DNA from: Photobacterium profundum SS9
GTDB taxonomy: Bacteria; Pseudomonadota; Gammaproteobacteria; Enterobacterales; Vibrionaceae
Reading direction: 5' to 3'
Assembly: GCF_000196255.1 (NCBI RefSeq)
Contig: NC_006371.1
Coordinates: 2,163,595-2,227,594 of the forward strand
Length of the DNA: 64,000 nucleotides
Below are positions 8,936 to 18,145 of the stretch, in pieces. How positions within the stretch are numbered: the stretch's first letter is position 1; every line of letters starts with the position of its first letter. The translations under genes were made by a program, and so were the position numbers. The notes beneath the pieces are model-generated. The model was not told where the DNA came from. It did not search any database and was given only the letters and a program-made list of their open reading frames with translations.

Positions 8936-9229
8936 TTAAAAAACGAAACCATTATAGTTAACAGACGTCCACCCGCCTTTACCCACACTTATGATATATG
9001 CAGCAAGACGCTGTGAATTTCCTTCTGATATCACGCGCCAACCTTCATTGAAATAAGGCACGTAAGCATATGACCCATTATCGGGAGTTAAAAATTGTTG
9101 CTGGTTTGAGAAGTAGGCATAGTTATTTTTGATTCTATCAAAACTTATCGTTGCACGCTCAGCATGAGCTGATGATGCCAGAGCAAGCAGCGAAAGAGCT
9201 GAGAACCTAACGAGGTATTTTCTTTTCAT
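8936..9229 (-). pseudogene. CS1-type fimbrial tip adhesin, N-terminal part
   Basis: 97 codons from ATG 9229. Residues 1-23 are a signal peptide ending AHA. The frame stops at TAA (8936-8938) inside the text 'YNGFVF-stop-FRTAYTG'. The downstream sequence stays in the same frame and remains protein-like for 278 more codons, so a CAA to TAA change is the simplest explanation. Position directly after the usher matches cooD in the coo operon. The stub would be secreted and unfolded; no function is expected unless the stop is suppressed. Confidence 0.68.
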
Positions 9230-9249
9230 TTTAATGTCCTATGAGGCTC

Positions 9250-10557
9250 TTAGCCGCTCTTATGCTGTACTTGTTTTCTTCCAACAAAATTAACCGGTTT
9301 GTTCAACTCACCAATGCTGATGGTTTCTGTTTGGCCGTCATCGTGTTCAATAATCAGCATCGTTTCGTTATCAAACGGCTCGATACTGAATTGCCCACTT
9401 TCATCAGTGAAGGTGGTTTTCTCTTTTGACTTGATCTTCACATACTGCATTACATTGCCGTTAGCATCCACCAGTTGCCCAAACACTGCCGCTGTTTTAT
9501 AAAATTCGGCATTAAGATTTAACACGTTGCCAGAATAAGCAACAAAACGTTTCTTACCGTGCTTGATGTTGAAATTATCCGCGCTGGCACCACGGGTGTT
9601 ATCAAATTCCAATTCATGCTCAGTCATTGAAGCTAGAGGGATGAATAGTGGCGATGCTGTAATGGTGTATCGATCTGTTCTAGTAACCAGATCAATATTG
9701 CCAATAGCTTCAGGGTTAACAGTAACTAGAACGCCAGATTCAGCGCTGCTATTGCTACCCATACCAACGCCATCGCCTGAAACGCCGATTGAACCGTTAA
9801 GATTCGTATACCCTGATGTAGAATTGCTTGTAACCGTTGCACCAACGTCACCCCTTATATAGTAAGTTTCAAATCCTGTGCGACCTGTAAGCTGATTTGA
9901 GTATTCATCAGTAGATGCTTTAACAGAAGCGTATCTAAACAGGCTATTTTCAAATGTCTGATGGTAATCAGCCATTAACTCAGCACCGGTTGAGTGATCG
10001 TAATTCGTCGATATATTGGCTCGTTTACTGGAACCAAAATCAATTGGGATAGTGACACGAATATCGACGGAATCCTCAAATTTAGAATCGCGTGAATTCA
10101 TGTATTGGCCATAATTAAAACCTGTCTCAACGCGTACATCGTGCAAACCTATTTCCCAAAAGCTCATCTCCGTTCTATAAGAAATTCGACCACTTTCAAA
10201 TTGGTCATCAAGCACGTTATAGTTGCTGTATAGGCTTATAGCGCTATTAACACCACCAGAATAGAAGTTACGGTTGAGCGAGAATGACGCAGTTTCGGTG
10301 TCTTTTCTTGTCTCGTGATCTTTTGCCTGCTTATCGAATTTATAAGTATTCTTTCGGTAGCTTAAATATGAGCTGTAATTACCCCACGACTTGTTTGCAT
10401 AACCCGAAATAGCACTATCACCTTGCGGATTTAATTGAGTAATTAAATAGAGATAGTGATTGTTTCCAATCGGCTCCGACTTGCGAATTTTTAGTGTCAA
10501 GTTTGGCTGAAAGTGATAACGCAGAGCCCGCGTTAAAGGGGATCTGATACATACCAC
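9250..10557 (-). pseudogene. CS1-type outer-membrane usher, C-terminal part
   Basis: The open frame is the downstream part of a CooC/TcfC-type usher. True homologous text begins about 10430 with NPQGDSAISGYANKSWGNYSSYLSYRKN, which continues the N-terminal fragment after a one-base frame change. It consists of barrel strands followed by a soluble C-terminal domain (VFGQLVDANGNVMQYVKIKSKEKTTFTDESGQFSI), matching the carboxypeptidase-regulatory-like C-terminal domain of CooC ushers. The first ~40 codons of the open frame (10557-10435) are out-of-frame overlap and not real. Without the N-terminal half it cannot insert in the outer membrane. Confidence 0.75.
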
Positions 10558-11896
10558 CCATCATAGGCACACCTTTATTTTGGTGTGCTTTATCACCATC
10601 GCGCTCTCTATCGAATTTAAAACCACCAAATACGGTGTATTTCTGGTCGAAGTCAATACGTTCTTTGATTACCTGTTTCGTCTCAGAACGGACGAACGTA
10701 TCACCGTCATAAATACGAACATCGACAAGGTAGTTACCCTGTGGAAATGATGAGGTATTCAAACGAGCGATGCCGGCATTAATGTACTGGGTATCAATAA
10801 GATCACTGTCTTTATAGATTTCAACACGACCAGCGCGAGACATTATTATTTCAACAGGAAGCAAGCTTGAACTTTCATCCTTAATATAAGTCTTGTTCGA
10901 GCTACCATATTCAAAACCAAGCAAATCTTGGCGGCTGTCCAATAATGTTTGTGTAAATCCACCATCATTGCCGAGCTTTTCTGTACTAAGAAGACCAGCT
11001 TTCGCGCCAGTCCCATTCATATCGTAACGGTAGTAAATATCATCTAATTGCGAACTTTCAGATGCAAAACGAGTGTTCGCGATAATATTATGCTCACCTT
11101 TTGATACAACACCTTTCAGTCGTAAATTGTATTGTTCGCTGTAATCTGAAGCCGAGGTGTTTAACTGGTACCCAAGAATACTTGTAACGTCGTCAGTCGT
11201 GGGGGGGGAAAGGTATTGGGCATTAACAAGGCTTATACCTTCATCACGCAGTAATTCAGATGTAACGTACAGATAGAGGTTAAGATTATCTTTGTCGAAT
11301 ATACCTTTTAGCAGTACATCATCAGGCTTGCAGTCTACGCCATTTTGTTTGAACTCATCACATTCAATGCCAGTAAATAGATTATCAGAACTAAGCAAAG
11401 CCGCCAGCTGACCATCATCAAAATCATCTTTGAAATAGTCTTTATGTTGGTTTGTAAGATTAATATCAGAAAGAGCAGATTTAGCTGGTGAGATTGATAA
11501 TGTTGCTTGCCCGATATCCTGACCACCAAGGATTAGCTGAACCGCGAAAGTTTGATTATAAACAATCTGTAGGAATTCCTCAGGGATGCCCTCAAGATCT
11601 TCTGCAAATTGCTCGCCATAGAGGGAAACAAACAGCTCATTCCGTTGAGCTGTTTTACGATTAAATGCAATTTCATCACTGATTTTCCTTGCCAGATCAG
11701 TTTTAGCCATCTTTTTACCTTCAATACGTGCAAAGTCAGAATCTAGCTTTGCCGTTTTATTATTGACCATCTTAATCTTTGCAGTTTTGACATCTTTGGC
11801 AATCAGCATGTTATCGGTTACGTTTGCATATGACGGGATAGAAACGAGAATTAACGTTCCAAGTAGAGACGGTTTTAAAACTGCAAAACTTTTCAC
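10418..11896 (-). pseudogene. CS1-type outer-membrane usher, N-terminal part
   Basis: Starts at GTG 11896 with a signal peptide (ends SYA, residue ~24). Residues ~90-240 are the periplasmic N-terminal domain, and the barrel begins near residue 240 with 'YQLNTSASDYSEQYNLRLKG'. 'LLPVEIIMSRAGRVEIYKDSDLIDTQ' and 'FPQGNYLVDVRIYDGDTFVRSE' are strong matches to the TcfC/CooC family. The frame ends at TGA (10418-10420) after FNYSIKSAR. Dropping one A in the AAA at 10430-10432 gives FNYSINPQGDSAIS and joins the C-terminal fragment, a total of about 880 residues, close to CooC. The usher is the secretion pore; its loss would block the whole fimbria. Confidence 0.8.
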
Positions 11897-11918
11897 TCAC
11901 ACACCTACTGCTTTATGA

Positions 11919-12653
11919 TTATTTTTTTTCTGCTATCAGTTTGTCACTGTACTTTGCGCGAATCTTTTGAATGTCGCCTGCGACGTCCAATTCAGCGGTG
12001 AAATATTCGCCTTGCTCAAGTTCTATCAGAACCTTTTGACTGTCACTAAACAGGGTAGAATCACCCATGGCGATACACTTACCATCACTATTGCATTTGT
12101 TCATACCACGCACTCGGAAATAGCTATCACCAGTATTCTTGGCAATGACTTCACCGTTATAATTATTGATGCTGTATGAATAGGTAGGGTTCATTTTAGG
12201 CACCAGTAACCCTTGAGAGAAAACAAGGTCGATACCAACAGCTGCCGCCATTTCTTCTTTAGAATCTTCGCCACCCGCAAACTCTGCACGCTCTTTACCA
12301 CGAACAGGTACATACTTAAGTCGGTATAGGCGATCTATTTCCCTTCCATCGGCAAAATAGACTTTCACGCTAGATTGAGATCCTGCAGGTGTAATGAATT
12401 TGGGGGGAACGACGGCAATATTGTCGCCCTCAACTTCATTGATTTTACGGCGGTCAGTATTTTCACCTTGGTAGTCCATCACCTCTTCAGCCTCTACACG
12501 GATAAACGCTGTGCTGTCAGTGGTGTTGAATACTTCAGTTACAACGAAATCTTGCTGAGGGGTAATGTATTCAACAAGGTTGACTGGCTGCACTGAAGCA
12601 AAAGAAGGAGAAGCCAGCGTTAAAGCAATTAGAGAAGGTAGTAGTTTTTTCAT
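11919..12653 (-). CDS. CS1-type periplasmic fimbrial chaperone
   Basis: 244 residues from ATG 12653; signal peptide residues 1-20 ending SFA. Two Ig-like domains are expected: residues ~22-150 with 'FIRVEAEEV' and 'IAVVPPKFITPAGSQSSVKVYF' (the G1-F1 donor-strand region and its loop), then ~155-244 with a Cys pair in 'MNKCNSDGKCIAMG'. Length and order before the usher match CooB of the alternate chaperone-usher pathway. It would hold subunits and complete their folds by donor strands. It is the only assembly gene in the operon still intact. Confidence 0.85.
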   Translation of the reverse strand: MKKLLPSLIALTLASPSFASVQPVNLVEYITPQQDFVVTEVFNTTDSTAFIRVEAEEVMDYQGENTDRRKINEVEGDNIAVVPPKFITPAGSQSSVKVYFADGREIDRLYRLKYVPVRGKERAEFAGGEDSKEEMAAAVGIDLVFSQGLLVPKMNPTYSYSINNYNGEVIAKNTGDSYFRVRGMNKCNSDGKCIAMGDSTLFSDSQKVLIELEQGEYFTAELDVAGDIQKIRAKYSDKLIAEKK

Positions 12654-12718
12654 TATCTTATCCAAAAGGCATCCATGCCTTATTCAACTGTCCCTAATAA
12701 TTATATTTTTAGAGGCAA

Positions 12719-13214
12719 TTAAACGCCGTATTCAAAGACCATCGCGAATGATCCTGCATAGTCGCCAACTCGCATGTCTCTCGCGCCTAGACCTACAACC
12801 TCAATATCAAGGTCGTAGTTGTTTTCAGCTGTCGCTGTACCTGTTAGCTCAACTAATGCTGCGCCAATTTGATTTTTATTAAGAGAAACAAGTAAACCAA
12901 GCTCTTTGGTGTTATCTACACTATTGATCAGCTTAGGGTCGGCAACGTCTAATCCAACTTTAAGAGGCTTACCAACATGAGCCGCCGCAAGAGTGATGCG
13001 GGTAACAACTGTCGCTTTTTTGAAATCATCAAGAACTGGATTGTATTTAACATCAATAGCTTCAGACCATGGACTTACCATCAAGGCGCTCGAAAGAAAA
13101 ACCATCTTCAACTTGAGCTGTAAAGTTTAGCTGGTAGTCTTTTTTAACGTTTGCGAATACAGAGCCGCTAGTAATAGCGATAAGTGCCGCAAGGGCTAGA
13201 GTTGTCTTTTTCAT
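12719..13214 (-). pseudogene. Second CS1-type fimbrial subunit, frameshifted
   Basis: ATG 13214 overlaps the previous stop as TAATG. The first frame gives MKKTTLALAALIAITSGSVFA, then NVKKDYQLNFTAQVEDGFSFERLDGK, and stops shortly after. The second frame (open from 13111) continues SPWSEAIDVKYNPVLDDFKKATVVTRITLAAAHVGK to the end strand FAMVFEYGV. Removing one A of the pair at 13075-13076 makes one 164-residue subunit, colinear with its neighbour (W-S-x-x-x-D-x... Y, then the V-G-K-P-L segment). It is thus a major-type pilin paralogue disabled by one base. Confidence 0.75.
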
Positions 13215-13729
13215 TATGCTTCCCCTTCCAGAACGATTGATGCGAAACCAACGTATCTACCGTCAGCTGGTTTACTTGTTAGACCTGAGTGTGTAACAAG
13301 AAGTGCTTTACTTACACCAGTGAAACCAGACTCGCCTTCAGCAACTACAGTTACGTTGCCCGCAGTTTTTAGCTCAACGCCGCCGACACTGATTTTAAAA
13401 CCATCGATCTTTGATTGGTCAATTTGGTTAACGATCTCAAGATCATTTTTAAGTAAGAAGCTTACTTTTTTACCCGCCATTTCTGGGGTCACCTTAGTGT
13501 TTAGCTTCAGGTTTTTAAACTCGCCATGACCTCCATTAGCTACATACTGCAGTTGAATAGGATCGCTGATAGCAGTGCCATCTACGCGAGACCAATCCAT
13601 GTATCCACCCACAGTAGTTTTAACTTTGATTTCTTGAGGCGCTGACGTTTTGGCAATTGTAGGCATTGCGACCAACATACCAGCCGCTAAAAGAGCAGTC
13701 GTGATCACGTTACGTGTTTTAAGAGACAT
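13214..13729 (-). CDS. CS1-type fimbrial major subunit
   Basis: 171 residues from ATG 13729, preceded by AGGAAACC; an upstream in-frame start (13780) lacks a ribosome site. Signal peptide residues 1-26 end TIAKT. Features of the CS1/CooA family: 'VDGTAISDPIQLQYV', the 'GVSKALLVTHSGLTSKPADGRYVGFASIVLEGEA' ending (CooA has the same PxxGxYxGxxSLVM pattern), and no cysteines. It is the first gene of the operon and would form the fimbrial shaft. A palindrome and a longer inverted repeat precede it. It is intact, but with usher, tip and second subunit broken it can hardly be assembled. Confidence 0.85.
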   Translation of the reverse strand: MSLKTRNVITTALLAAGMLVAMPTIAKTSAPQEIKVKTTVGGYMDWSRVDGTAISDPIQLQYVANGGHGEFKNLKLNTKVTPEMAGKKVSFLLKNDLEIVNQIDQSKIDGFKISVGGVELKTAGNVTVVAEGESGFTGVSKALLVTHSGLTSKPADGRYVGFASIVLEGEA

Positions 13730-13740
13730 TAGGTTTCCTA

Positions 13741-13756
13741 TTTGTATTAATACAAA
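13741..13756. promoter_or_regulatory. 16-bp perfect palindrome before the fimbrial operon
   Basis: TTTGTATTAATACAAA is a perfect palindrome ending 12 bp before the start codon side of the major-subunit ribosome site. Position and symmetry suggest a dimeric repressor site or a feature of the 5' leader. Which protein binds is unknown. Confidence 0.5.
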
Positions 13757-13780
13757 AGAATGAATGCAGTGGTGTCGCAC

Positions 13781-14081
13781 TGCGTTTGATTTTCAGTGCA
13801 GCGACAAAGTATGGAGTAGAAAGATAATCACTGCCCTGTAATAAATTCAAGCTGGTCATGACTGAACACCAATAAGACTTAACAACAAACCTTACAGGGC
13901 TAACACTTATTATTGACGTTATTAAATCATAACGTCAATAATACGTCATTACTTGAGTTATGCGCATCATACATGCGTAAGGTTTAGCGTCAAACACTTT
14001 CCAATGTTACTCTGTATCAAATTAACTGGTTGGATGAGATATGCAACCAAAAGCGTGGTTTTCTATAAATTAAGGTGATGT
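13781..14081. other. Divergent promoter region
   Basis: About 300 bp between the fimbrial operon and a plus-strand small membrane-protein gene. Apart from the 12-bp-arm inverted repeat nothing else was recognised; the region is AT-rich. Confidence 0.5.
13910..13941. promoter_or_regulatory. Inverted repeat with 12-bp arms upstream of the fimbrial operon
   Basis: Arms TTATTGACGTTA (13910-13921) and TAACGTCAATAA (13930-13941) are perfect complements with an 8-base centre. There is no T-run, so it is unlikely to be a terminator. Lying about 180 bp upstream of the major subunit and 140 bp before the divergent gene at 14082, it is a good candidate operator for either. A further half-site ACGTCA lies at 13944-13949. 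Confidence 0.5.
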
Positions 14082-14549
14082 ATGAGCGAATCAAATAGCG
14101 TTAGTGAATTGGAGCGGCTAATAGGAAAAGTGGTAAAACAAGAGATTGAAGCGCAAAATAAATCGATCCTAGCACTGCCTAGGTTACCTCTTGTTATTCT
14201 AATAAGTGCAATCATCTGTTTAACCATTAGCTTTACAACGATAGGCGTTAAAATGATGACAGATACAAAAAATGCGAGCGCGATTAAGCAACTAGAAGAA
14301 AATATACACACGCTTATTATTGATAATGGTCGGGCACATCAGAAGATACACACCCTACAGAATGAAGTGCATGAACAGCAGGAATTGATTGTACCCCCCC
14401 AACGAGCGAGTAAAAAAAGGAGCCAAATGGCTCCTTTTTTAGATTGTTTTAAGCTCTTTTATCGTAAGGGCTACAGCATCAAGGTTCACGTGTTCATTCA
14501 TGTTAATCAAATACTTACCATTCACTACAATGGCAGGAACAGAGCCTAG
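14082..14549 (+). CDS. Small single-pass membrane protein of unknown function
   Basis: The open frame is 155 codons. Residues 1-30 are charged, ~33-58 form one transmembrane helix (LPLVILISAIICLTISFTTIGVKMM), and 65-105 are a predicted coiled coil (KQLEENIHTLIIDNGRAHQKIHTLQNEVHEQQE). A run of seven C (14394-14400) follows. With one extra C the protein would end at TAA 14411-14413, immediately before the terminator at 14412-14440. As written it reads through the terminator hairpin, giving an improbable Lys/Arg-rich tail. The real product is probably about 110 residues. No family was recognised; an inner-membrane protein with a periplasmic or cytoplasmic coil is likely. Confidence 0.6.
   Translation: MSESNSVSELERLIGKVVKQEIEAQNKSILALPRLPLVILISAIICLTISFTTIGVKMMTDTKNASAIKQLEENIHTLIIDNGRAHQKIHTLQNEVHEQQELIVPPQRASKKRSQMAPFLDCFKLFYRKGYSIKVHVFIHVNQILTIHYNGRNRA
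14412..14440. terminator. Bidirectional intrinsic terminator
   Basis: Stem GGAGCC/GGCTCC with AAAT loop, flanked by A-run on the left and T-run on the right, so it can stop both the plus-strand membrane-protein gene and the minus-strand DsbA-like gene. Confidence 0.88.
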
Positions 14550-15065
14550 GTTAAGCTCTTTCATGATTTGCCTATCACGTTCAACCAGCTCGCTAATCTT
14601 CTCAAATTGTTCTGCTGTTAAATCCTCTGGGGCTTGTAAATTATAGGTATGGAAAATATCACGGATCTTGCTTTCTACTTGTAAACCGCTGAGGCCTTCC
14701 GCGTCATGCTGAATGAATGCAAATAATTGGTCCATTAACAACCGGCTTGGTTGGTCTTCTGTTTGTATGGCTGCAGAGTAATATAAGTAAGCTTCAGTGG
14801 AGGTACGCTTATTGAATACACAATGCATTTTTTGAATGTCAGATTCTGATTTTATTTCCAAGCTATGCATAATCTCTTCCATCATGCGACAGTGGGTGCA
14901 TGACAAAGAGAATATTTCTACCACCTCAGGAAGCTCATAAGAAATTGGAGGGAGAATAGTATAATGGATACCTTGCTTGGCGATGGTATCGCTATTACAA
15001 CCTGCAGAGAGCAACGAAAGGATAGCAAAAGCGATGGAGATACACTTTTTTTTGACGGTTTTCAT
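14439..15065 (-). CDS. DsbA-like thioredoxin-fold lipoprotein
   Basis: 208 residues. A lipobox L-S-A-G-C23 marks a lipoprotein; Asn24 follows the Cys, so outer-membrane sorting is likely. The thioredoxin-fold active site is C56-T-H-C59, preceded by 'EVVEIFSLS', and a cis-proline loop 'GSVPAIVVNGKY' lies near residue 180. An inserted helical domain between them matches DsbA architecture. It probably oxidises or isomerises disulfides in secreted proteins from a membrane anchor. DsbA itself is soluble and has CPHC, so this is a paralogue. It converges with the gene at 14082 on a shared terminator. A link to the Cys-pair fimbrial proteins nearby is possible but only positional. Confidence 0.85.
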   Translation of the reverse strand: MKTVKKKCISIAFAILSLLSAGCNSDTIAKQGIHYTILPPISYELPEVVEIFSLSCTHCRMMEEIMHSLEIKSESDIQKMHCVFNKRTSTEAYLYYSAAIQTEDQPSRLLMDQLFAFIQHDAEGLSGLQVESKIRDIFHTYNLQAPEDLTAEQFEKISELVERDRQIMKELNLGSVPAIVVNGKYLINMNEHVNLDAVALTIKELKTI

Positions 15066-15188
15066 TTCATAGCCCTATAGTTCATTTGACACCAAATCTT
15101 TAAATTGTTTTTACACTCCAAAAAGTGCAGGTGGATATTAACCATCTTGCGATTTGATGTCGAATCATTTTATCTTAAAGTGAAAATC

Positions 15189-15258
15189 ATACCAATCTGG
15201 ATAAGTAAATGGTCATAAATTTACGTAAGAAAAATCGGTAAGAACAAGGCAGAAATTG
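15189..15258 (+). repeat. Truncated copy of the ~160-bp repeat family
   Basis: Begins ATACCAATCTGGATAAGTAA and matches the copies at 22762 and 34727 up to 'AGAAATTG', where the IS66-type element starts exactly. The rest of the repeat is not found on the other side of that element. Confidence 0.75.
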
Positions 15259-16688
15259 GTAACCGTTCACCAGCCCCCTATTGACACAAAAAAATGTGAT
15301 GGAGCGCACTTGATCCACATTTGGCTATTGAGTGATCCTCCCCACACGTCATGCTTACCAGTATGAAAAAGAAATTATCATTTAAAGAAGAACCACCGAC
15401 GGTAAATAGCCTCAATGAAGCTCAAGCTCTTATCCAGGAGCTATGGGAGAAATTGCGGCACTACGAAGACAAGCTCTCGACGAGTTCTAAAAACTCATCA
15501 AAGTCGCCATCATCTGATGGCCCAAAAGAGAGGGCTGAGCGAAAAAAGCTGAAAGCCCTCGTAGCGGCAATAAGATTGGAGCTCAACAAGGTCACGAGGG
15601 CAAACGGCGAAAACTGAGCAAACTCAAAAAGACAGATACTGTTGTACCCTGTATGCCCAGTTCACTGTGCCCTTGTTGTGGCGATAGTCATATCGCGATT
15701 AATCAAAAACCATCCTATCGGCATCAAGTGCATGAAATCCCTGAGCCAATTGTAAATATTACTGAATATCAAGTCTTTCATGGCTGGTGTCAAAATTGCC
15801 AGACTTCCGTTAAGGGGAAGCGGCCTCAAGATACCCCACAGGGAATAATGGGCCCTAACCTCATGAGCTACATTGCCCTGCTGGCTGGACAGTTTCATCT
15901 CAGCGTTCGTAAAATACAAGAATTACTCAAGCTGCAGTTAGGCACCTCCTTTTCCACGGGCGCTATCTCTGAGGCTCAAGGAAAAGTATCATCGATGCTT
16001 ACGCCTTTACATCAAGCCGTTCGAGACGCCATTCAAAAAGCGCCAATGGTTCATATTGATGAGACTTCTCACATCAGAAATGGTGAAAGCAGCCTACGCT
16101 GGTGTTGGCTGATGTCGAGTGATGATTGGGTCTATGAACGTGTTTTGTTTTCACGCTCAACCCACTCGGCAAAAGTGATGCTGAATGAAAAATTTGCTGG
16201 GGTTGTTATCTCCGATCAATGTGCCAGCTATAATTGGCTCAATCCTGAAAAACATCAATTTTGCTTAGGCCACCTAAAGCGAAATCTCCAACAAATGGCC
16301 GATTACAGTGGGGGTGGGTTAACCGCTTTTATTGGCAAACGACTGACTCTGCTTATCAATATGATTTTTCGCACTCAACATCGTTATGAAGAAGAAAACA
16401 TTTCAGCGGAGATATACTTTCGGAGAATGAAGTGATTGAGAAAGAGCTTAACGCGCCGGTTACGTGGAAGCGTGATCATGCGAAAAATCAGTTTTGGTAC
16501 AAGCTCCGATCGCGGTGATAAGTTTCGAGGCCGAATACACACTCTTGTTGAAACCTGCAAGAAACGAAGTATGTCACCATTTATCGCTCTTCAACAGATT
16601 GTCAATGCTGTCGTGAAAAAACAGCCATATCCTGACATCTTCAATCTTTGTTCAGGGTAGCAGTCAAGCTACTCTGGTGAACGCTTAC
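15259..16688 (+). mobile_element. Degenerate IS66-type element
   Basis: About 1430 bp. The ends begin GTAA as usual for IS66: left GTAACCGTTCACCAG and right (complement) GTAAGCGTTCACCAG, 14 of 15 bases alike. Flanking 8-mers (AGAAATTG and AACTTTGC) differ, so no target duplication survives. It inserted within a copy of the 160-bp repeat, and one flank was later lost or rearranged. Confidence 0.75.
15351..16660 (+). pseudogene. IS66-family transposase, frameshifted
   Basis: Three frames together give one transposase. Part 1 (15351-~15545) has the leucine-rich N-terminus and 'STSSKNSSKSPSSDGP'. Part 2, shifted near the A-run at 15541-15547, reads KSPRSGNKIGAQQGHEGKRR and the zinc-finger 'CPCCG...CQNC'. 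It then carries the DDE core with 'HIDETSHIRNG', 'VISDQCASYNWL' and 'FCLGHLKRNL', ending at 16435. Part 3 (from about 16436) restores the C-terminal 'GDKFRGRIHTLVETCKKR' region. With at least two frameshifts it is not functional. Confidence 0.82.
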
Positions 16689-16833
16689 AACTTTGCCACC
16701 CTTTTGCTTCTTGTAAACAAGCCGATTCACCTAAGTAATGTTTAACTAAAACCTGCAATAAAGAAAGTAAGGCTACATCCACAACACCTTGATCTTTCAA
16801 TTGTGAGAACAGATTTTCATGTAATAACGTCAT
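16669..16833 (-). CDS. Short open frame, possible remnant of a disrupted gene
   Basis: 54 codons from ATG 16833, preceded by AGGTGATTTA. The text MTLLHENLFSQLKDQGVVDVALLSLLQVLVKHYLGES looks like an amphipathic protein N-terminus. It then runs into the end of the IS66-type element, where it stops. It may be the start of a host gene cut by that element. No family was recognised and it could be chance. Confidence 0.25.
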   Translation of the reverse strand: MTLLHENLFSQLKDQGVVDVALLSLLQVLVKHYLGESACLQEAKGWQSCKRSPE

Positions 16834-16846
16834 TAAATCACCTATA

Positions 16847-17107
16847 TACCCAAGCCACCTCAAGATGCAGAATTCAGAGTGACCTCAACGTGTTTAATTC
16901 AAGGAAAATATGTGTAGGAATGGCACTCCCTTTCAAACACATTTGACACAGAAGTAGACACGTTGAGTCACTCCCAAAGGGCGAGTTTTATTGGGCTCTA
17001 TACAGCGTTGCTAATTTTCAACGTAGAACCCTAGGTCTATAAATTAGCGCCTTGCCTAGAGCCCAATAAATTCTTGCTGAAACGAGCATCTTGAGGTGGC
17101 TTGGGTA
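16847..17107 (+). repeat. MITE copy 1 (261 bp, TA-flanked)
   Basis: Terminal inverted repeats TACCCAAGCCACCTCAAGAT and complement, flanked by TA on both sides. Internal inverted repeats (TTGGGCTCTA/TAGAGCCCAA) make it highly foldable. There is no coding capacity. It is the most diverged of the four full copies. Confidence 0.88.
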
Positions 17108-17154
17108 TAACCATTCGATATTCAAAAGCCAATAAAAAGCGTTAATACATGTTG

Positions 17155-17838
17155 TTAGGTATTTAAATAGCGAATAACCTTGCCAGGATTACCGCCAAAC
17201 AATACATTTTCTGGTACATCTTTCGTCACAATACACCCAGCGGCAATAACAGAGCCTTTACCAATATGAACCGGCCGTACAATATGACAATTGGTACATA
17301 ACCACACATTGTCTTCTATCACTAAATCAGCCATTATAGGGTTATCACGTTCATCAATACTCACACCATGACCACTATGACCACTTATCATTGTTCTACC
17401 TGCAATCATCACGTTATTACCAATAATGACTTTTGTACCAACGGTAATACCCGTTTGCCAGCCAATATAACAATCATCCCCAATCACTAACTGACACTGT
17501 TCATTATCAGGGTGACCATGAATACTCATCGCGCCATTAAGACAAGCATTATTACCGATAGAAATTGAAACCGGGCCTGCAATTAATGGCATACCATTTT
17601 CAAGTTGCAAACCCTTTGCATATTGAGTTAATTGCGATTGCAGCATAGGTACATAGATAAATAGATTCATGCAACGGTGAAAAGTGATTCCTACTAACTT
17701 GTAACATAAATAAACAAGCTTATAGAGTATTGTTAATGGCGGTAGCTGCCCGTATTTTGCAAATTTCACAATACGATAAAGAAGCTGACTAACTACTGAG
17801 TCTTGTTTTTTTATATTCCGTCTGAGTGTATTAATCAT
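17155..17838 (-). CDS. Hexapeptide-repeat acyltransferase
   Basis: 227 residues from ATG 17838, which follows a perfect AAAGGAG; the open frame has an earlier weaker start. Residues ~85-220 form a left-handed beta-helix of hexapeptide turns (ISIGNN, LVIGDD, VIIGNN, LVIEDN, VHIGKG). 'NVWLCTNCHIVRPVHIGKGSVIAAGCIVTKDVPENVLFGGNPGKVIRY' is the classic serine/maltose O-acetyltransferase ending with its GNP motif. The N-terminal 80 residues contain a hydrophobic helix, perhaps membrane-associating. It may acetylate a surface sugar, fitting the LpxL-type gene upstream. The substrate is unknown. Confidence 0.82.
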   Translation of the reverse strand: MINTLRRNIKKQDSVVSQLLYRIVKFAKYGQLPPLTILYKLVYLCYKLVGITFHRCMNLFIYVPMLQSQLTQYAKGLQLENGMPLIAGPVSISIGNNACLNGAMSIHGHPDNEQCQLVIGDDCYIGWQTGITVGTKVIIGNNVMIAGRTMISGHSGHGVSIDERDNPIMADLVIEDNVWLCTNCHIVRPVHIGKGSVIAAGCIVTKDVPENVLFGGNPGKVIRYLNT

Positions 17839-17915
17839 ATGTCGCTCCTTTATCAAAGATAAGCCTTACTCATTACGTTAATTAAGCCGTTCAGAATAAA
17901 GTGCACGTGTCTGAT

Positions 17916-18107
17916 TTATTTAGCTTCAACTTTGAATAACAGCCACAATAAAAAACATACATAAAGCATGCCACGTAATAACCGTGTCTTTGATATAAGC
18001 GTTTCAGCCGTTACGCTGCTTGCTTGCGATAAATGCGAATATGAATATATGAAAATAAATAGCCAGCCGTTAGCTGAGAAAACCATCGAATGGATAAGAA
18101 CAAACAT
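17916..18107 (-). CDS. Short hydrophobic open frame, doubtful
   Basis: 63 codons with two hydrophobic segments (residues ~5-25 and ~45-58). The ATG sits directly in the T-run of the upstream terminator and has no ribosome site; a later ATG (residue 8) is not better. It could encode a small membrane protein between the acyltransferases, or nothing. No family was recognised. Confidence 0.25.
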   Translation of the reverse strand: MFVLIHSMVFSANGWLFIFIYSYSHLSQASSVTAETLISKTRLLRGMLYVCFLLWLLFKVEAK

Positions 18108-18108
18108 A

Positions 18109-18136
18109 TAAAAAAAGAGGGCTAAACAGCCCTCTT
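18109..18136 (-). terminator. Intrinsic terminator after the LpxL-type gene
   Basis: Stem AGAGGGCT/AGCCCTCT with a four-base loop, followed on the minus strand by a run of T. It lies 10 bp past the acyltransferase stop. Confidence 0.88.
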
Positions 18137-18145
18137 CTTCATGAT

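Noticed and set aside
10435..10557. N-terminal 40 codons of the usher C-terminal frame
   Set aside because: Out-of-frame overlap with the N-terminal usher fragment; the real homology begins near 10430.
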